Source: VAZQ01 sp035300505 (GTDB lineage Bacteria; Pseudomonadota; Alphaproteobacteria; Rhizobiales; Xanthobacteraceae). Taken from it: 16,841 nt of DNA. Below the pieces are notes generated by a model. It saw nothing but the letters and a program-made list of their open reading frames with translations. It was not told the DNA's origin and made no database searches. Of the stretch, positions 7,631 through 15,431 are shown in pieces (the stretch's first letter is position 1; each line of letters starts with the position of its first letter). The position numbers and the translations under genes were made by a program. The stretch lies in contig DATGVJ010000177.1 of NCBI GenBank assembly GCA_035300505.1, forward strand, positions 1 through 16,841, written 5' to 3'.

Positions 7631-8497
7631 CTACCGAAACAGCCCGAAACCCGGCTGCTGCTGCGGAGGCTGTTGCTGAGCGGTCGGTTGCTGCTTGGGC
7701 TGTTGCTTGGGCTGCGCTTTGGGCTGAGCGGGCGGGCGCACCGGCTGGGTAGAAGCAGTCGTTGGTGGCGGCGGTGGCGGTGGCGCGGCGGCCGTCGCCG
7801 GCCCCTTGCAGTCCGTGAGCCACAAATCATAGATCGGATGTTCGACGGCATGCAGCCCAGGGCTCGCCGCGAACACCCAACCAGTGAAAATCCGCTTCAC
7901 CTCCCCGCGCAGCGTCACCTCGTCCACCTCGACAAAGGCGTCCGTATTGGCGGTCTCGGTCGAGGGCCGTGTATAGCAAGCCCGCGGTGTGAGTTGCAGC
8001 GCGCCGAACTGCACGGTCTCGCCGATTGCAACATCGAAATTGATGATGCGGCCGGTGATCTTGTCGAGGCCCGAGAACAACGCGGATGCATTGACGATTT
8101 TTTGAGACGGCGGTTCGCTCACCACTTCGTCGCCCGGCTGGGGACCCGTATCGCCAGGCTGTGGCGGGCGCGGCCGCTGCTGCGGGGCCTGGGGATTGCG
8201 TTGGGCCGGGTCAATCGCCGCAGTACCCGGCGGTGGCGGCAAGGGCCGCGACTGCACTCCTCCCGGCGGCGGGAAACTGTTGGGCGGATATTGCTGCTGC
8301 TGTGGAGGCCGCCCGCCCTGTGGTTGCCCGCCGGGTGGCGGTCCGCCCTGCGGCGACCCGCCTGGAACGCCCGACGGCGGACGCGGCGGTGCGCCGAAAA
8401 GGTCTTCGAAAATCGACCCGAACTGCGCCGCAGCCGGCGCGATCATCATCGCGCCAAGCAAGGCGGCAAGTATCGCGGTGGGCGTAAATCGCAGCAT
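7631..8497 (-). CDS. Secreted DUF2155 family protein with Pro/Gln-rich linkers
   Basis: A 288-aa exported protein of unknown function. The signal peptide ends at PAAA before Q25. Residues about 35-130 form a low-complexity Pro/Gly/Gln linker. The DUF2155 domain follows at about 131-232 (SQKIVNASALFSGLDKITGR ... PIYDLWLTDC), with C174 and C230 as a possible disulfide pair. The tail (about 235-288) is Pro/Gln/Lys-rich with repeated KQQP units and ends in GFGLFR. DUF2155 proteins are typical of alphaproteobacteria, commonly next to the NDUFA12-like gene as here. No catalytic motif is visible. The ribosome binding site is weak (GGA), but the signal peptide supports this ATG. Confidence 0.88.
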   Translation of the reverse strand: MLRFTPTAILAALLGAMMIAPAAAQFGSIFEDLFGAPPRPPSGVPGGSPQGGPPPGGQPQGGRPPQQQQYPPNSFPPPGGVQSRPLPPPPGTAAIDPAQRNPQAPQQRPRPPQPGDTGPQPGDEVVSEPPSQKIVNASALFSGLDKITGRIINFDVAIGETVQFGALQLTPRACYTRPSTETANTDAFVEVDEVTLRGEVKRIFTGWVFAASPGLHAVEHPIYDLWLTDCKGPATAAAPPPPPPPTTASTQPVRPPAQPKAQPKQQPKQQPTAQQQPPQQQPGFGLFR

Positions 8498-8671
8498 CGA
8501 TACGTCCGGAAAATCCTGACCCAGATTTCAAAGAGAATCCCAATGGTATTGAGTAACATGGCGAATACGGCCAAGGAAGGGCGAGTTGTCATTAAGCAAG
8601 ATGGCACGGCTTGACCCAACGGGACTCCAAACGGGAAACATCCCCCATCCGTTGGTCGACCAAACCCCTGC
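8498..8671. other. Gap between NDUFA12-like and DUF2155 genes
   Basis: These 174 bp between two same-strand genes show no hairpin terminator and no coding frame with a convincing start. A 23-codon plus-strand frame at 8543-8614 is too short and unsupported. The gap is wide enough for a separate promoter for the DUF2155 gene. Confidence 0.4.
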
Positions 8672-9085
8672 TTAGCCGTTCCCGGGACGCCAGGCCTTGT
8701 AGTCGCCGGTGGCCTTTGGCCTGCGACCGCGCGACAAGGTCGAACCCGTCGGACGTTGGGCGCCCGGCGAACCGGTCATATTCGCCCGATGCGGTTTCCA
8801 CCACGGGCGCGCCACCACCTTCTCGAGCGTTGGCGGAAGGTCGACCGTGTGGTGGAGCCAGCCGTGCCACGTGGGAGGGACCATCGAGGGTTCCGCGACG
8901 CCTTTATAGATTACCCAGCGCCGCTCGAACCCCAGCCCCGCATCAATCTGGCCACCTTTGGTTCGGTAATACAAGTTACCGAATTCGTCTTCCCCGACAT
9001 ATTCGCCATAGCGGTGAGTCCATAGCTGCGTGCCAAGGGTCTGGCCGTTCCACCAGGTAAAGAACTTGAGAAAGAAATTCTTCAT
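8672..9085 (-). CDS. NADH:ubiquinone oxidoreductase accessory subunit, NDUFA12 (B17.2)-like
   Basis: A 137-aa homologue of the mitochondrial complex I accessory subunit NDUFA12, which alphaproteobacteria share with mitochondria. The family core is obvious: WWNGQTLGTQLWTHRYGEYV (about 12-31), then EFGNLYYRTKGG, ERRWVIYKG and PPTWHGWLHHTVDLPPT. It should bind the peripheral arm of complex I on the cytoplasmic side and help stability or assembly. The C-terminal third (WWKPHRANMTGSPGAQRPTG ...) is basic and Pro/Gly-rich, as expected. AGGG lies about eight bases before the ATG. The main nuo operon is not in the window, which is usual for this gene. Confidence 0.95.
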   Translation of the reverse strand: MKNFFLKFFTWWNGQTLGTQLWTHRYGEYVGEDEFGNLYYRTKGGQIDAGLGFERRWVIYKGVAEPSMVPPTWHGWLHHTVDLPPTLEKVVARPWWKPHRANMTGSPGAQRPTGSTLSRGRRPKATGDYKAWRPGNG

Positions 9086-9238
9086 GCGCGAAACCCTGAG
9101 GGATCATCCCCCGTTGCCACGTTTGATACGGGCGCGCCAAATAGATGTCCAGCCGGCATGTTGTGGGCGTTCGCCTGCTTTTGTTGGGCGTTCGCCAAGT
9201 CGCAGTCGCGGCCTCGCCACAACCCTACGAAGGTCCAC

Positions 9239-10345
9239 ATGTTGGAAACCGTCACGAACACCACGGCCGCCCTCAACCGCGCCCTCGCCTGGGCTCCAGA
9301 CGCCCTGGTCGGTGTCCTCATCATGCTGCTCGCCGCCGGCATCGCCGTCACGGCGCACCGCATATTTGTTCGCCTCTGGCAGCGAATTCTGGGTGATCGC
9401 CACCCCTATTGGCGATCCTTGCTGGCTGGCACGACCTCGATTACGCGCCTGGCCCTCGTCATATTTGCGCTCTTTGTCGTATTACCAGGCACGCCACTTG
9501 ATTCAGACAGCCAGGATGCGATCACGAAAATCCTGACGCTGGCTGCCGTCATATTGATCGGCTGGTTCTGCGTCACAGCCGTTAATTTGGCGGCCATACT
9601 CTATCTACAGCGTTTTGGTCGCGACACCGCCGATAATGTTTTGGCTCGCAAACACTTGACGCAAATCCGCGTGTTGGCGCGCACAGTCAATATGCTCCTC
9701 ATCATAGCGACGGCGGGAGCCGCATTGATGACGTTTGATGCGGTACGTCAATACGGCGTGAGCCTGTTCGCTTCCGCCGGCGTCGCCGGCCTCGTTGCCG
9801 GTCTTGCCGCACGGCCCGTGCTGAGCAATTTGATCGCGGGTATCCAGATCGCCATAACTCAGCCGATTCGCCTTGGCGACGGGGTGCTGGTTGAAAACGA
9901 ATTCGGGCAGATCGAGGAAATCACGTCGGCTTATGTGGTGATCGAACTTTGGGACCACCGCCGACTCATCGTTCCGTTGACCTACTTCATCGAGAAGCCA
10001 TTTCAGAACTGGACGCGCGAATCGTCGAACCTGCTTGGAGCGGTTCAGTTGCAGGTGGACTACACGACGCCGGTCGAACTGGTGCGCAAGAAGCTCGAAG
10101 AGTTTGTGACAACCTCCCCGCTTTGGGATGGCAAGGTATTTAACCTGCAAGTGACCGACGCCCGCGAGGGCACATTGGAACTGCGCGCGCTCGTCAGCGC
10201 TAAATCCGCCGGCGATGTCTTCGATCTGCGTTGCCTAGTCCGAGAGAAATTGATCGATTTCCTGCAACGCGAAATCCCGAACGCGCTGCCGCGCCGGCGT
10301 CAGGAGGTCGTCGCCTCCGGAGGAAACGCGACAGGAAGTGCGTGA
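9239..10345 (+). CDS. MscS-family mechanosensitive ion channel
   Basis: A 368-aa inner-membrane channel that would open under membrane tension and release solutes on osmotic downshock. About five hydrophobic helices occupy residues 10-190: about 13-32, 55-75, 90-115, 138-160 and a Gly/Ala-rich pore helix about 170-195 (SAGVAGLVAGLAARPVLSNL). The MscS beta domain follows: TQPIRLGDGVLVENEFGQIE, then LIVPLTYFIEKPFQNWTR. A cytoplasmic C-terminal domain completes it. I chose ATG 9239 because AAGGT lies about six bases upstream; an upstream ATG at 9158 would add 27 residues that do not resemble the family. It is divergent from the NDUFA12-like gene. The exact subfamily is uncertain. Confidence 0.9.
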   Translation: MLETVTNTTAALNRALAWAPDALVGVLIMLLAAGIAVTAHRIFVRLWQRILGDRHPYWRSLLAGTTSITRLALVIFALFVVLPGTPLDSDSQDAITKILTLAAVILIGWFCVTAVNLAAILYLQRFGRDTADNVLARKHLTQIRVLARTVNMLLIIATAGAALMTFDAVRQYGVSLFASAGVAGLVAGLAARPVLSNLIAGIQIAITQPIRLGDGVLVENEFGQIEEITSAYVVIELWDHRRLIVPLTYFIEKPFQNWTRESSNLLGAVQLQVDYTTPVELVRKKLEEFVTTSPLWDGKVFNLQVTDAREGTLELRALVSAKSAGDVFDLRCLVREKLIDFLQREIPNALPRRRQEVVASGGNATGSA

Positions 10346-10472
10346 TTCGGTCGCCGACCGGTGCACGCAAGTCGGGCCTGCCCAACTTGCACAATTTCAT
10401 GCGGAACCCCAGCAAGCCAGGGGTCCCAAGACGAACAGATTCTGCCCTGCTGATTTCGCTGGGCTGCCGAGA

Positions 10473-10506
10473 CAGTCCCGGGGGGCTGCATTAAACTTTT
10501 TTGTTT
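10473..10506 (+). terminator. Possible terminator after mscS
   Basis: A short GC stem (CAGTCC / GGGCTG with one G-U pair) is followed after eight bases by a run of six T. It lies about 130 bp after the mscS stop. The stem is short and the T-run is displaced, so this is weak. Confidence 0.3.
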
Positions 10507-10891
10507 CAATGAGTTATGGGCGTTTAGATCGAATTCCCAAGTTCACCCTGTGAAAACAAACCCCGCCGGGCCCTTTCCAGTCGAGGCCGAATCGCCCGAT
10601 ACTTTCAACAGTCGAGGCCTTTTTCGTCCCCAGTTGGTTTTCTCTCTCCCCGCATTCCACAGCGTCCTACCATATTTAGCGTTTGATTCAGACTTTGACA
10701 CTATTCCTTGACGAAACCGCCGAGTCGTCTTAATCCTCTGACTGTTCGGCGCGAGGAGTTCTCAGTTCCCGCCGGGCTCTCACCCGAAGGGATCTGCGTA
10801 GCCACTCCGCGAAGCCATGACGGCACGGAGTCAGGCATTCATTGCCTCGGGGCGAACCAAGTAGCGTGTCGCTTACCGGACCCAAAGGGCC

Positions 10892-10933
10892 GGACAAACA
10901 TGGTGTTGAACGGGACAAACAGGGCGTTGAGGG
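10892..10933. repeat. 21-bp tandem repeat, two copies
   Basis: Units 10892-10912 and 10913-10933 both begin GGACAAACA and match at 17 of 21 positions. They lie about 150 bp before the nrdJ start, directly after the small hairpin at 10876-10893. The role is unknown; the period of two helical turns would suit paired protein binding sites. Confidence 0.5.
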
Positions 10934-11023
10934 TGTTGAAGTAGAGCGTAAGGCGTCAAATCGAGACCGGAGAACCGGTAAACCAAAGCGCGGGCGGGGA
11001 CAGGCCGCGCGGAAACGGCGTCG

Positions 11024-11041
11024 ACCACCTATATTGGGGGT
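11024..11041. promoter_or_regulatory. Candidate NrdR box upstream of nrdJ
   Basis: The sequence ACCACCTATATTGGGGGT is a near-palindrome: seven of nine base pairs are symmetric around a central ATAT. NrdR boxes are about 16-bp palindromes with a central ATAT flanked by C-rich and G-rich ends, placed before ribonucleotide reductase genes. This one is 45 bp upstream of the nrdJ ATG. The match is by shape and position, not by a scored motif. NrdR usually binds two boxes, and I did not find a clear second. Confidence 0.5.
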
Positions 11042-11086
11042 TATGCTCCCCATGGGCGGCCGGGCCGGCAAAAAGGGGCAAAATCA

Positions 11087-14000
11087 ATGCGAATCGATCG
11101 ACGATATACAAAACCAGACCAGTCGCCCTATGCGGATATGGAATTCCGCATGGCGACGAGCGAGATTCGCAATCCTGACGGTTCGGTCGTGTTTCGAGCC
11201 GAGAACGTCGAAGTGCCTTCATCCTGGTCTCAGGTCGCCTCCGACGTCATCGCACAGAAGTATTTCCGCAAGGCCGGAATCCCGGCGCGCCTGAAGAAGG
11301 TCGAAGAGGAGACGGTCCCCTCCTGGCTGTGGCGCTCGGTCCCGGACGAGGATGCGCTGCGCGCGCTCCCCGAAAAAGAGCGCATGATTGGTGAGCAGTC
11401 CGCCAAGCAGGTGTTCGAGCGCTTGGCCGGCACCTGGACCTATTGGGGATGGAAGGGCGGCTATTTCGATTCGGAAAACGATGCGCGCGCCTTCTTCGAC
11501 GAACACGTCTTCATGCTCGCCATGCAGATGGCGGCGCCGAACTCGCCACAATGGTTCAACACCGGCCTGCACTGGGCCTATGGCATCGACGGCCCGAGCC
11601 AGGGCCACTTCTATGTCGACTACAAGACCGGCAAGCTGACCAAATCGAAAACGGCCTACGAACATCCGCAGCCGCACGCGTGCTTCATCCAGTCGGTCAA
11701 GGACGACCTCGTCAACGAGGGCGGCATCATGGACCTCTGGGTGCGCGAAGCGCGCCTGTTCAAATATGGCTCCGGCACCGGTTCCAATTTCTCGAGACTA
11801 CGCGGCGAAGGTGAAAGGCTCGCGGGCGGCGGCAAGTCGTCGGGCCTGATGAGCTTCTTGAAAATAGGCGACCGCGCGGCCGGCGCCATCAAGTCGGGCG
11901 GCACCACGCGCCGCGCCGCCAAGATGGTGATCGTCGACACCGACCATCCCGACATCGAGCAGTTCATCGATTGGAAGGTGCTTGAGGAACAGAAGGTCGC
12001 AAATCTCGTCACCGGCTCGAAGATCAACCAGAAGCACCTGCGCGCGATCATCAAGGCCTGCGTGAACTGCCAGGGCTCGGGTGACGATTGCTTCGACCCG
12101 GAGAAAAACCCGGTCCTTCGCCGCGAGATCAAGGCGGCGCGGCGTGTGTACGTGCCCGACAATATCATCCAGCGCGTGATCCAGTTCGCCAAGCAGGGCT
12201 ATACCGACCTGCACTTCCCGATCTACGACACGGATTGGGACTCGGAAGCCTATCTCACCGTCTCGGGGCAGAACTCCAACAATACGGTGCGGGTGACCGA
12301 CGAATTCCTCAAGGCCGTCGAATCCGACGCCAACTGGGACCTTACCTGGCGGACCAAGCCGGGCCGTGTCGCCAAGACCATCAAGGCGCGCGATCTGTGG
12401 GAAAAGATCGGCTTTGCGGCCTGGGCCTCGGCCGATCCGGGCCTGCAGTTCCACACCTCCATCAACGACTGGCACACCTGTCCGGCTTCCGGCCCGATCA
12501 TCGCGTCCAACCCATGCTCGGAATACATGTTCCTCGACGACACGGCCTGCAATCTTGCGTCGATGAACCTGCTCGCCTTCCGCGACAAGGCAACCGGCCG
12601 CATGGATGTCGAGGGCTATGAACACGCGATCAGGCTGTGGACCGTCGTCCTCGAAATCGCGGTGCTGATGGCGCAGTTCCCCTCGCGCGAAATCGCAGAA
12701 CTCTCTTATGAGTTCCGCACGCTGGGCCTCGGCTACGCCAACGTGGGAGGGCTCCTGATGTCGTCCGGCATTCCGTATGATTCGGATGCCGGCCGCCAGC
12801 TCACGGGCGCGCTGACCGCCATCATGACCGGCGTGTCCTATGCGACCTCCGCCGAGATGGCGAAGGAACTCAACCCGTTCCCGGGCTACAAGAAGAATCG
12901 CGAGCACATGCTGCGCGTAATCCGTAATCATCGCCGCGCCGCTTATGGCGAGCGTACCGGCTATGAGCAGGTCGCGACCCCGCCGGTGCCGCTCGACCAC
13001 AAGCTCTGCCCCGACCAGACGCTGGTCGAACATGCCAAGCGGGCATGGGACAATGCGCTTCGCCTCGGCGTCCAGCATGGGTTCCGCAATGCGCAGGTGA
13101 GCGTGATTGCGCCGACCGGCACCATCGGCCTCGTGATGGATTGCGACACCACCGGTATCGAGCCGGATTTCGCGCTGGTGAAGTTCAAGAAGCTTGCGGG
13201 CGGCGGTTACTTCAAGATCATCAACCGCGCCGTGCCGGAAGCGCTGCGCGTGCTCGGCTATACGCCTGCGCAGATCGCGGAAATCGAGGCCTATGCGGTC
13301 GGCCATGGCAACCTCGGGCAATCGCCGGGAATCAATCATTCCACGTTGAAGACCAAGGGCTTCACCGAGGAGGCTATCGCGACCGTTGAAAAAGCGCTGC
13401 CGACCGCATTCGACATCAAGTTCGTGTTCAATCGCTGGACGCTGGGCGAGGAGTTCTGCGTCAAGCACCTCGGCATCGATGCCGCCGAAATCAACAATCC
13501 GAAGTTCGATCTCCTTGCGGCATTGGGCTTCACCAAGCGTGAGATCGACGCGGCCAACATCCATGTGTGCGGCGCCATGACGGTTGAAGGCGCCCCTCAC
13601 CTCAAGTCCGACCACTATGCGGTGTTCGATTGCGCCAATCCGTGCGGACGCACCGGCAAGCGCTATCTTTCGGTCGAGAGCCACATCCGCATGCTGGCGG
13701 CGGCGCAACCGTTCATCACGGGCGCCATCTCCAAGACCATCAACATGCCGAACGATGCCACAGTGCAAGACTGCAAAGCCGCCTACATGTTGTCGTGGAA
13801 GCTCGGCCTCAAGGCCAATGCGCTTTACCGCGACGGCTCGAAACTCTCGCAACCATTGCAGAGTCAGCTCATCGCGGATGCGGATGAAGAAGACGACGCA
13901 ATCGACCTTTTTATCGAAAAGCCCGCCGCCGCGCGCGTCTCGGCGCTCACCGAGCGTGTGGTCGAAAAGGTGGTCGAACGCATCGTCGTGATGCGCGAGC

Positions 14001-14836
14001 GCGAGCGCATGCCCGACCGCCGCAAAGGCTATACTCAAAAGGCAGTCGTCGGGGGCCACAAGGTGTATCTGCGCACCGGCGAATATGACGACGGCCGCAT
14101 CGGCGAAATCTTCATCGACATGCACAAGGAAGGCGCGGCGCTGCGCTCCTTCATCAACAACTTCGCCATCGCGGTGTCGCTCGGCCTGCAATATGGCGTG
14201 CCGTTGGAGGAATATGTGGACGCCTTCACGTTCACGCGCTTCGAACCGGCCGGCCCCGTGCAGGGCAACGACTCGATCAAATACGCGACCTCGATCATCG
14301 ACTACGTCTTCCGCGAATTGGCGGTGAGCTATCTCGAGCGCTTCGATCTCGCCCATGTCGATCCGAGCGAAGGCTCCTTCGACGCGCTCGGCAAAGGAGT
14401 GACCGAGGGCAAGCCGACAGGCGCGACCCAATATGTGTCGCGCGGACTGACGCGCTCGCGCACCGACAAACTCGTGGTGATGCCGGGCGGTTCTTCACCC
14501 TCCCCTGCAGGGGGAGGGTCGGCCGCTGAAGGCGGCCGGGGTGGGGGAACGTCGCGGCTAACCGCCGTGGCCTCTTCCGGCCCGCGCAGCGAACTCTCTG
14601 CCGCCACCGCACTCAAGCAGGAGCCCGAGCAAAAACTTTCGCCCGCCGAAAAGCTCGAACTTCCCTTCGGCGAACCAAAACGTTCCGCGAAAGCCGCCGC
14701 CGCCGAACGCCGGGCCGAAGCCAAAGCCAAAGGCTACGAGGGCGAGATGTGCGGGGAGTGCTTGAACTTCACGCTGGTGAGGAACGGCACGTGCCTGAAA
14801 TGCGAGACGTGTGGGAGCACGACGGGGTGTTCGTGA
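11087..14836 (+). CDS. nrdJ: Vitamin B12-dependent ribonucleotide reductase (class II)
   Basis: A 1249-aa adenosylcobalamin enzyme that reduces ribonucleotides to deoxyribonucleotides, independent of oxygen. Active-site residues by comparison with class I: N475, C477 (thiyl radical) and E479 in SNPCSEYMF; the redox pair C199 (PHACFIQS) and C488 (DTACNLASMNL). Also seen are GSGTGSNFSRLRG (about 228-240), the phosphate-binding PTGTIGLVMDCDTTG (about 674-688) and a second Cys motif FDCANPCGRTGKR (about 847-859). The tail (about 1221-1249) has CGEC, CLKCETC and a final CS: a zinc-finger-like, redox-relay end. Length matches the long alphaproteobacterial NrdJ form. ATG 11087 has AAGGGG eight bases upstream. 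Oddity: residues about 1136-1155 are encoded by a palindromic repeat (14494-14549) read in frame in the linker before the tail. Confidence 0.97.
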   Translation: MRIDRRYTKPDQSPYADMEFRMATSEIRNPDGSVVFRAENVEVPSSWSQVASDVIAQKYFRKAGIPARLKKVEEETVPSWLWRSVPDEDALRALPEKERMIGEQSAKQVFERLAGTWTYWGWKGGYFDSENDARAFFDEHVFMLAMQMAAPNSPQWFNTGLHWAYGIDGPSQGHFYVDYKTGKLTKSKTAYEHPQPHACFIQSVKDDLVNEGGIMDLWVREARLFKYGSGTGSNFSRLRGEGERLAGGGKSSGLMSFLKIGDRAAGAIKSGGTTRRAAKMVIVDTDHPDIEQFIDWKVLEEQKVANLVTGSKINQKHLRAIIKACVNCQGSGDDCFDPEKNPVLRREIKAARRVYVPDNIIQRVIQFAKQGYTDLHFPIYDTDWDSEAYLTVSGQNSNNTVRVTDEFLKAVESDANWDLTWRTKPGRVAKTIKARDLWEKIGFAAWASADPGLQFHTSINDWHTCPASGPIIASNPCSEYMFLDDTACNLASMNLLAFRDKATGRMDVEGYEHAIRLWTVVLEIAVLMAQFPSREIAELSYEFRTLGLGYANVGGLLMSSGIPYDSDAGRQLTGALTAIMTGVSYATSAEMAKELNPFPGYKKNREHMLRVIRNHRRAAYGERTGYEQVATPPVPLDHKLCPDQTLVEHAKRAWDNALRLGVQHGFRNAQVSVIAPTGTIGLVMDCDTTGIEPDFALVKFKKLAGGGYFKIINRAVPEALRVLGYTPAQIAEIEAYAVGHGNLGQSPGINHSTLKTKGFTEEAIATVEKALPTAFDIKFVFNRWTLGEEFCVKHLGIDAAEINNPKFDLLAALGFTKREIDAANIHVCGAMTVEGAPHLKSDHYAVFDCANPCGRTGKRYLSVESHIRMLAAAQPFITGAISKTINMPNDATVQDCKAAYMLSWKLGLKANALYRDGSKLSQPLQSQLIADADEEDDAIDLFIEKPAAARVSALTERVVEKVVERIVVMRERERMPDRRKGYTQKAVVGGHKVYLRTGEYDDGRIGEIFIDMHKEGAALRSFINNFAIAVSLGLQYGVPLEEYVDAFTFTRFEPAGPVQGNDSIKYATSIIDYVFRELAVSYLERFDLAHVDPSEGSFDALGKGVTEGKPTGATQYVSRGLTRSRTDKLVVMPGGSSPSPAGGGSAAEGGRGGGTSRLTAVASSGPRSELSAATALKQEPEQKLSPAEKLELPFGEPKRSAKAAAAERRAEAKAKGYEGEMCGECLNFTLVRNGTCLKCETCGSTTGCS
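14494..14549. repeat. Palindromic repeat element translated in frame inside nrdJ
   Basis: Two hairpins stand side by side: CCCTCCCC-TGCAG-GGGGAGGG (14498-14518) and GGCCGC-TGAAG-GCGGCC (14521-14537). Outer arms (TTCACCCTCCCC and GGGGTGGGGGAA) pair at 10 of 12 positions, giving a three-way-junction shape. The pattern of CCCTCCCC, GGGGGAGGG, a variable hairpin and GGGGTGGGG matches a dispersed repeat I recall as common in intergenic DNA of Bradyrhizobium-like genomes. Here it adds a Ser/Pro/Gly/Ala-rich stretch to NrdJ without breaking the frame. Confidence 0.7.
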
Positions 14837-14917
14837 TCGTGAAACCTTAGGCGGCGACGCCCCCCTTTTTAGAGGCTCCATATGACTATGGCCCAGAACG
14901 CATCGTCTGGATGAACA

Positions 14918-14949
14918 CGAAAGGCGGAACCTGAAGGTTCCGCCTTTCG
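14918..14949. terminator. Strong hairpin terminator after nrdJ
   Basis: A perfect 14-bp stem, CGAAAGGCGGAACC and GGTTCCGCCTTTCG, with a TGAA loop, 82 bp after the nrdJ stop. It is symmetric and lies between convergent stop codons (14836 and 14993), so it can serve both strands. The T-run is only the CTTTCGTAAT end of the stem. A smaller GGCG-GCGA-CGCC hairpin with a TTTTT run lies at 14850-14870 and may add to termination of nrdJ. Confidence 0.8.
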
Positions 14950-14992
14950 TAATCGTGAGAAACCATGCGCGTTGCTGAAAACAAGCGCGTCG

Positions 14993-15304
14993 CTATCGAT
15001 GGTGGAGGGGTCGCCTCATTTCATGTCGGCTGGGGACAACAATATGACCTCTGCCATCGCGCTCGTAAGCCCAAGCGCCTCGATGGCTCTGTGGATCACC
15101 ATATTGCGGCCCAAGGCCAGTGTCTGGGAGACCATATCGCGGCGGAAGACCTTCGTCGTCGCGAATGCCCTGATCCTGGAATGCAGACCCGGGTTGTGCC
15201 ACCGCCAATCCAGTTCCTATTCCTGTTCCAATCACCAGCGTTGCGAGCGCCGAGCCGATCAGCAACGTGCTCCTCAACTTTTGCATCGCCATTCTATTCA
15301 ACAT
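14993..15304 (-). CDS. Small secreted hypothetical protein
   Basis: 103 aa, function not recognised. A signal peptide covers about residues 1-37 (basic start MLNRMAMQKLR, hydrophobic core, cleavage after GLAVA). The mature part is about 66 residues, polar, with repeated Gly/Pro/Tyr patches (PPRYGLPDTGLGPQYGDP) and a basic His/Arg tail ending PLHHR. There are no cysteines. GAGGTG lies about five bases before the ATG, which supports this start over M5 or M7. It is most likely periplasmic. Two near-identical direct repeats lie 74-111 bp upstream (15378-15415), so expression may be controlled there. Confidence 0.65.
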   Translation of the reverse strand: MLNRMAMQKLRSTLLIGSALATLVIGTGIGTGLAVAQPGSAFQDQGIRDDEGLPPRYGLPDTGLGPQYGDPQSHRGAWAYERDGRGHIVVPSRHEMRRPLHHR

Positions 15305-15377
15305 AGCACACCTCGTCTTTCCTTTGACATCGATTGAAACCTCCCGATGTCAACGCCTGATCGTAGTCGAGGTTGCT

Positions 15378-15415
15378 TATATATTGATATGTCTCGGCTA
15401 TATCTTGATATGTCT
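15378..15415. promoter_or_regulatory. Paired 17-bp direct repeats, possible operator
   Basis: 15378-15394 (TATATATTGATATGTCT) and 15399-15415 (TATATCTTGATATGTCT) differ at one base and start exactly 21 bp apart, two helical turns. The second copy contains the dyad ATATC-TT-GATAT; the first has an imperfect version. They lie upstream of the minus-strand gene starting at 15304, in an AT-rich patch. This is how operators for dimeric regulators often look. The regulator is not identifiable from the window. Confidence 0.5.
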
Positions 15416-15431
15416 TTGTCAGCTGGCGATG

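Larger units (their letters stand above)
10346..11086. other. 741-bp gene-free region upstream of nrdJ
   Basis: No open frame here has a ribosome binding site and a plausible product. It holds, in order: a weak hairpin with a T-run (10473-10506); an 11-bp direct repeat CAGTCGAGGCC at 10578-10588 and 10609-10619; a possible -35 (TTGACG near 10710) without a good -10; a hairpin CCGG-A-CCC-AAA-GGG-CCGG at 10876-10893; a 21-bp tandem repeat at 10892-10933; a GCGCGG/CCGCGC hairpin at 10988-11010; and the 18-bp palindrome at 11024. The structure-rich right half suggests a long, possibly regulated nrdJ leader. I looked for cobalamin riboswitch core motifs and found none. Confidence 0.6.

Noticed and set aside
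7673..8614. 313-codon plus-strand frame opposite the DUF2155 gene
   Set aside because: It is antisense to the Pro/Gln-rich linker region and consists of Arg/Leu/Gly/Trp low complexity.
10708..10944. 78-codon plus-strand frame in the nrdJ upstream region
   Set aside because: It has no ribosome binding site, no recognisable product, and covers the hairpin and tandem repeat.
10346..11086. Cobalamin riboswitch upstream of the B12-dependent reductase
   Set aside because: I looked for the conserved B12-box and core motifs and saw none. B12 riboswitches usually repress B12-independent isozymes rather than nrdJ.
10842..11294. 150-codon plus-strand frame running into the start of nrdJ
   Set aside because: It overlaps the well-supported nrdJ start by about 200 bp in another frame, and its repeated GVE pattern comes from the 21-bp tandem repeat.
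11798..14431. Very long minus-strand open frame (about 877 codons) opposite nrdJ
   Set aside because: It is fully antisense to nrdJ, reads as Arg/His/Ala/Asp-rich sequence with no domain, and is a common by-product of GC-rich codon usage.
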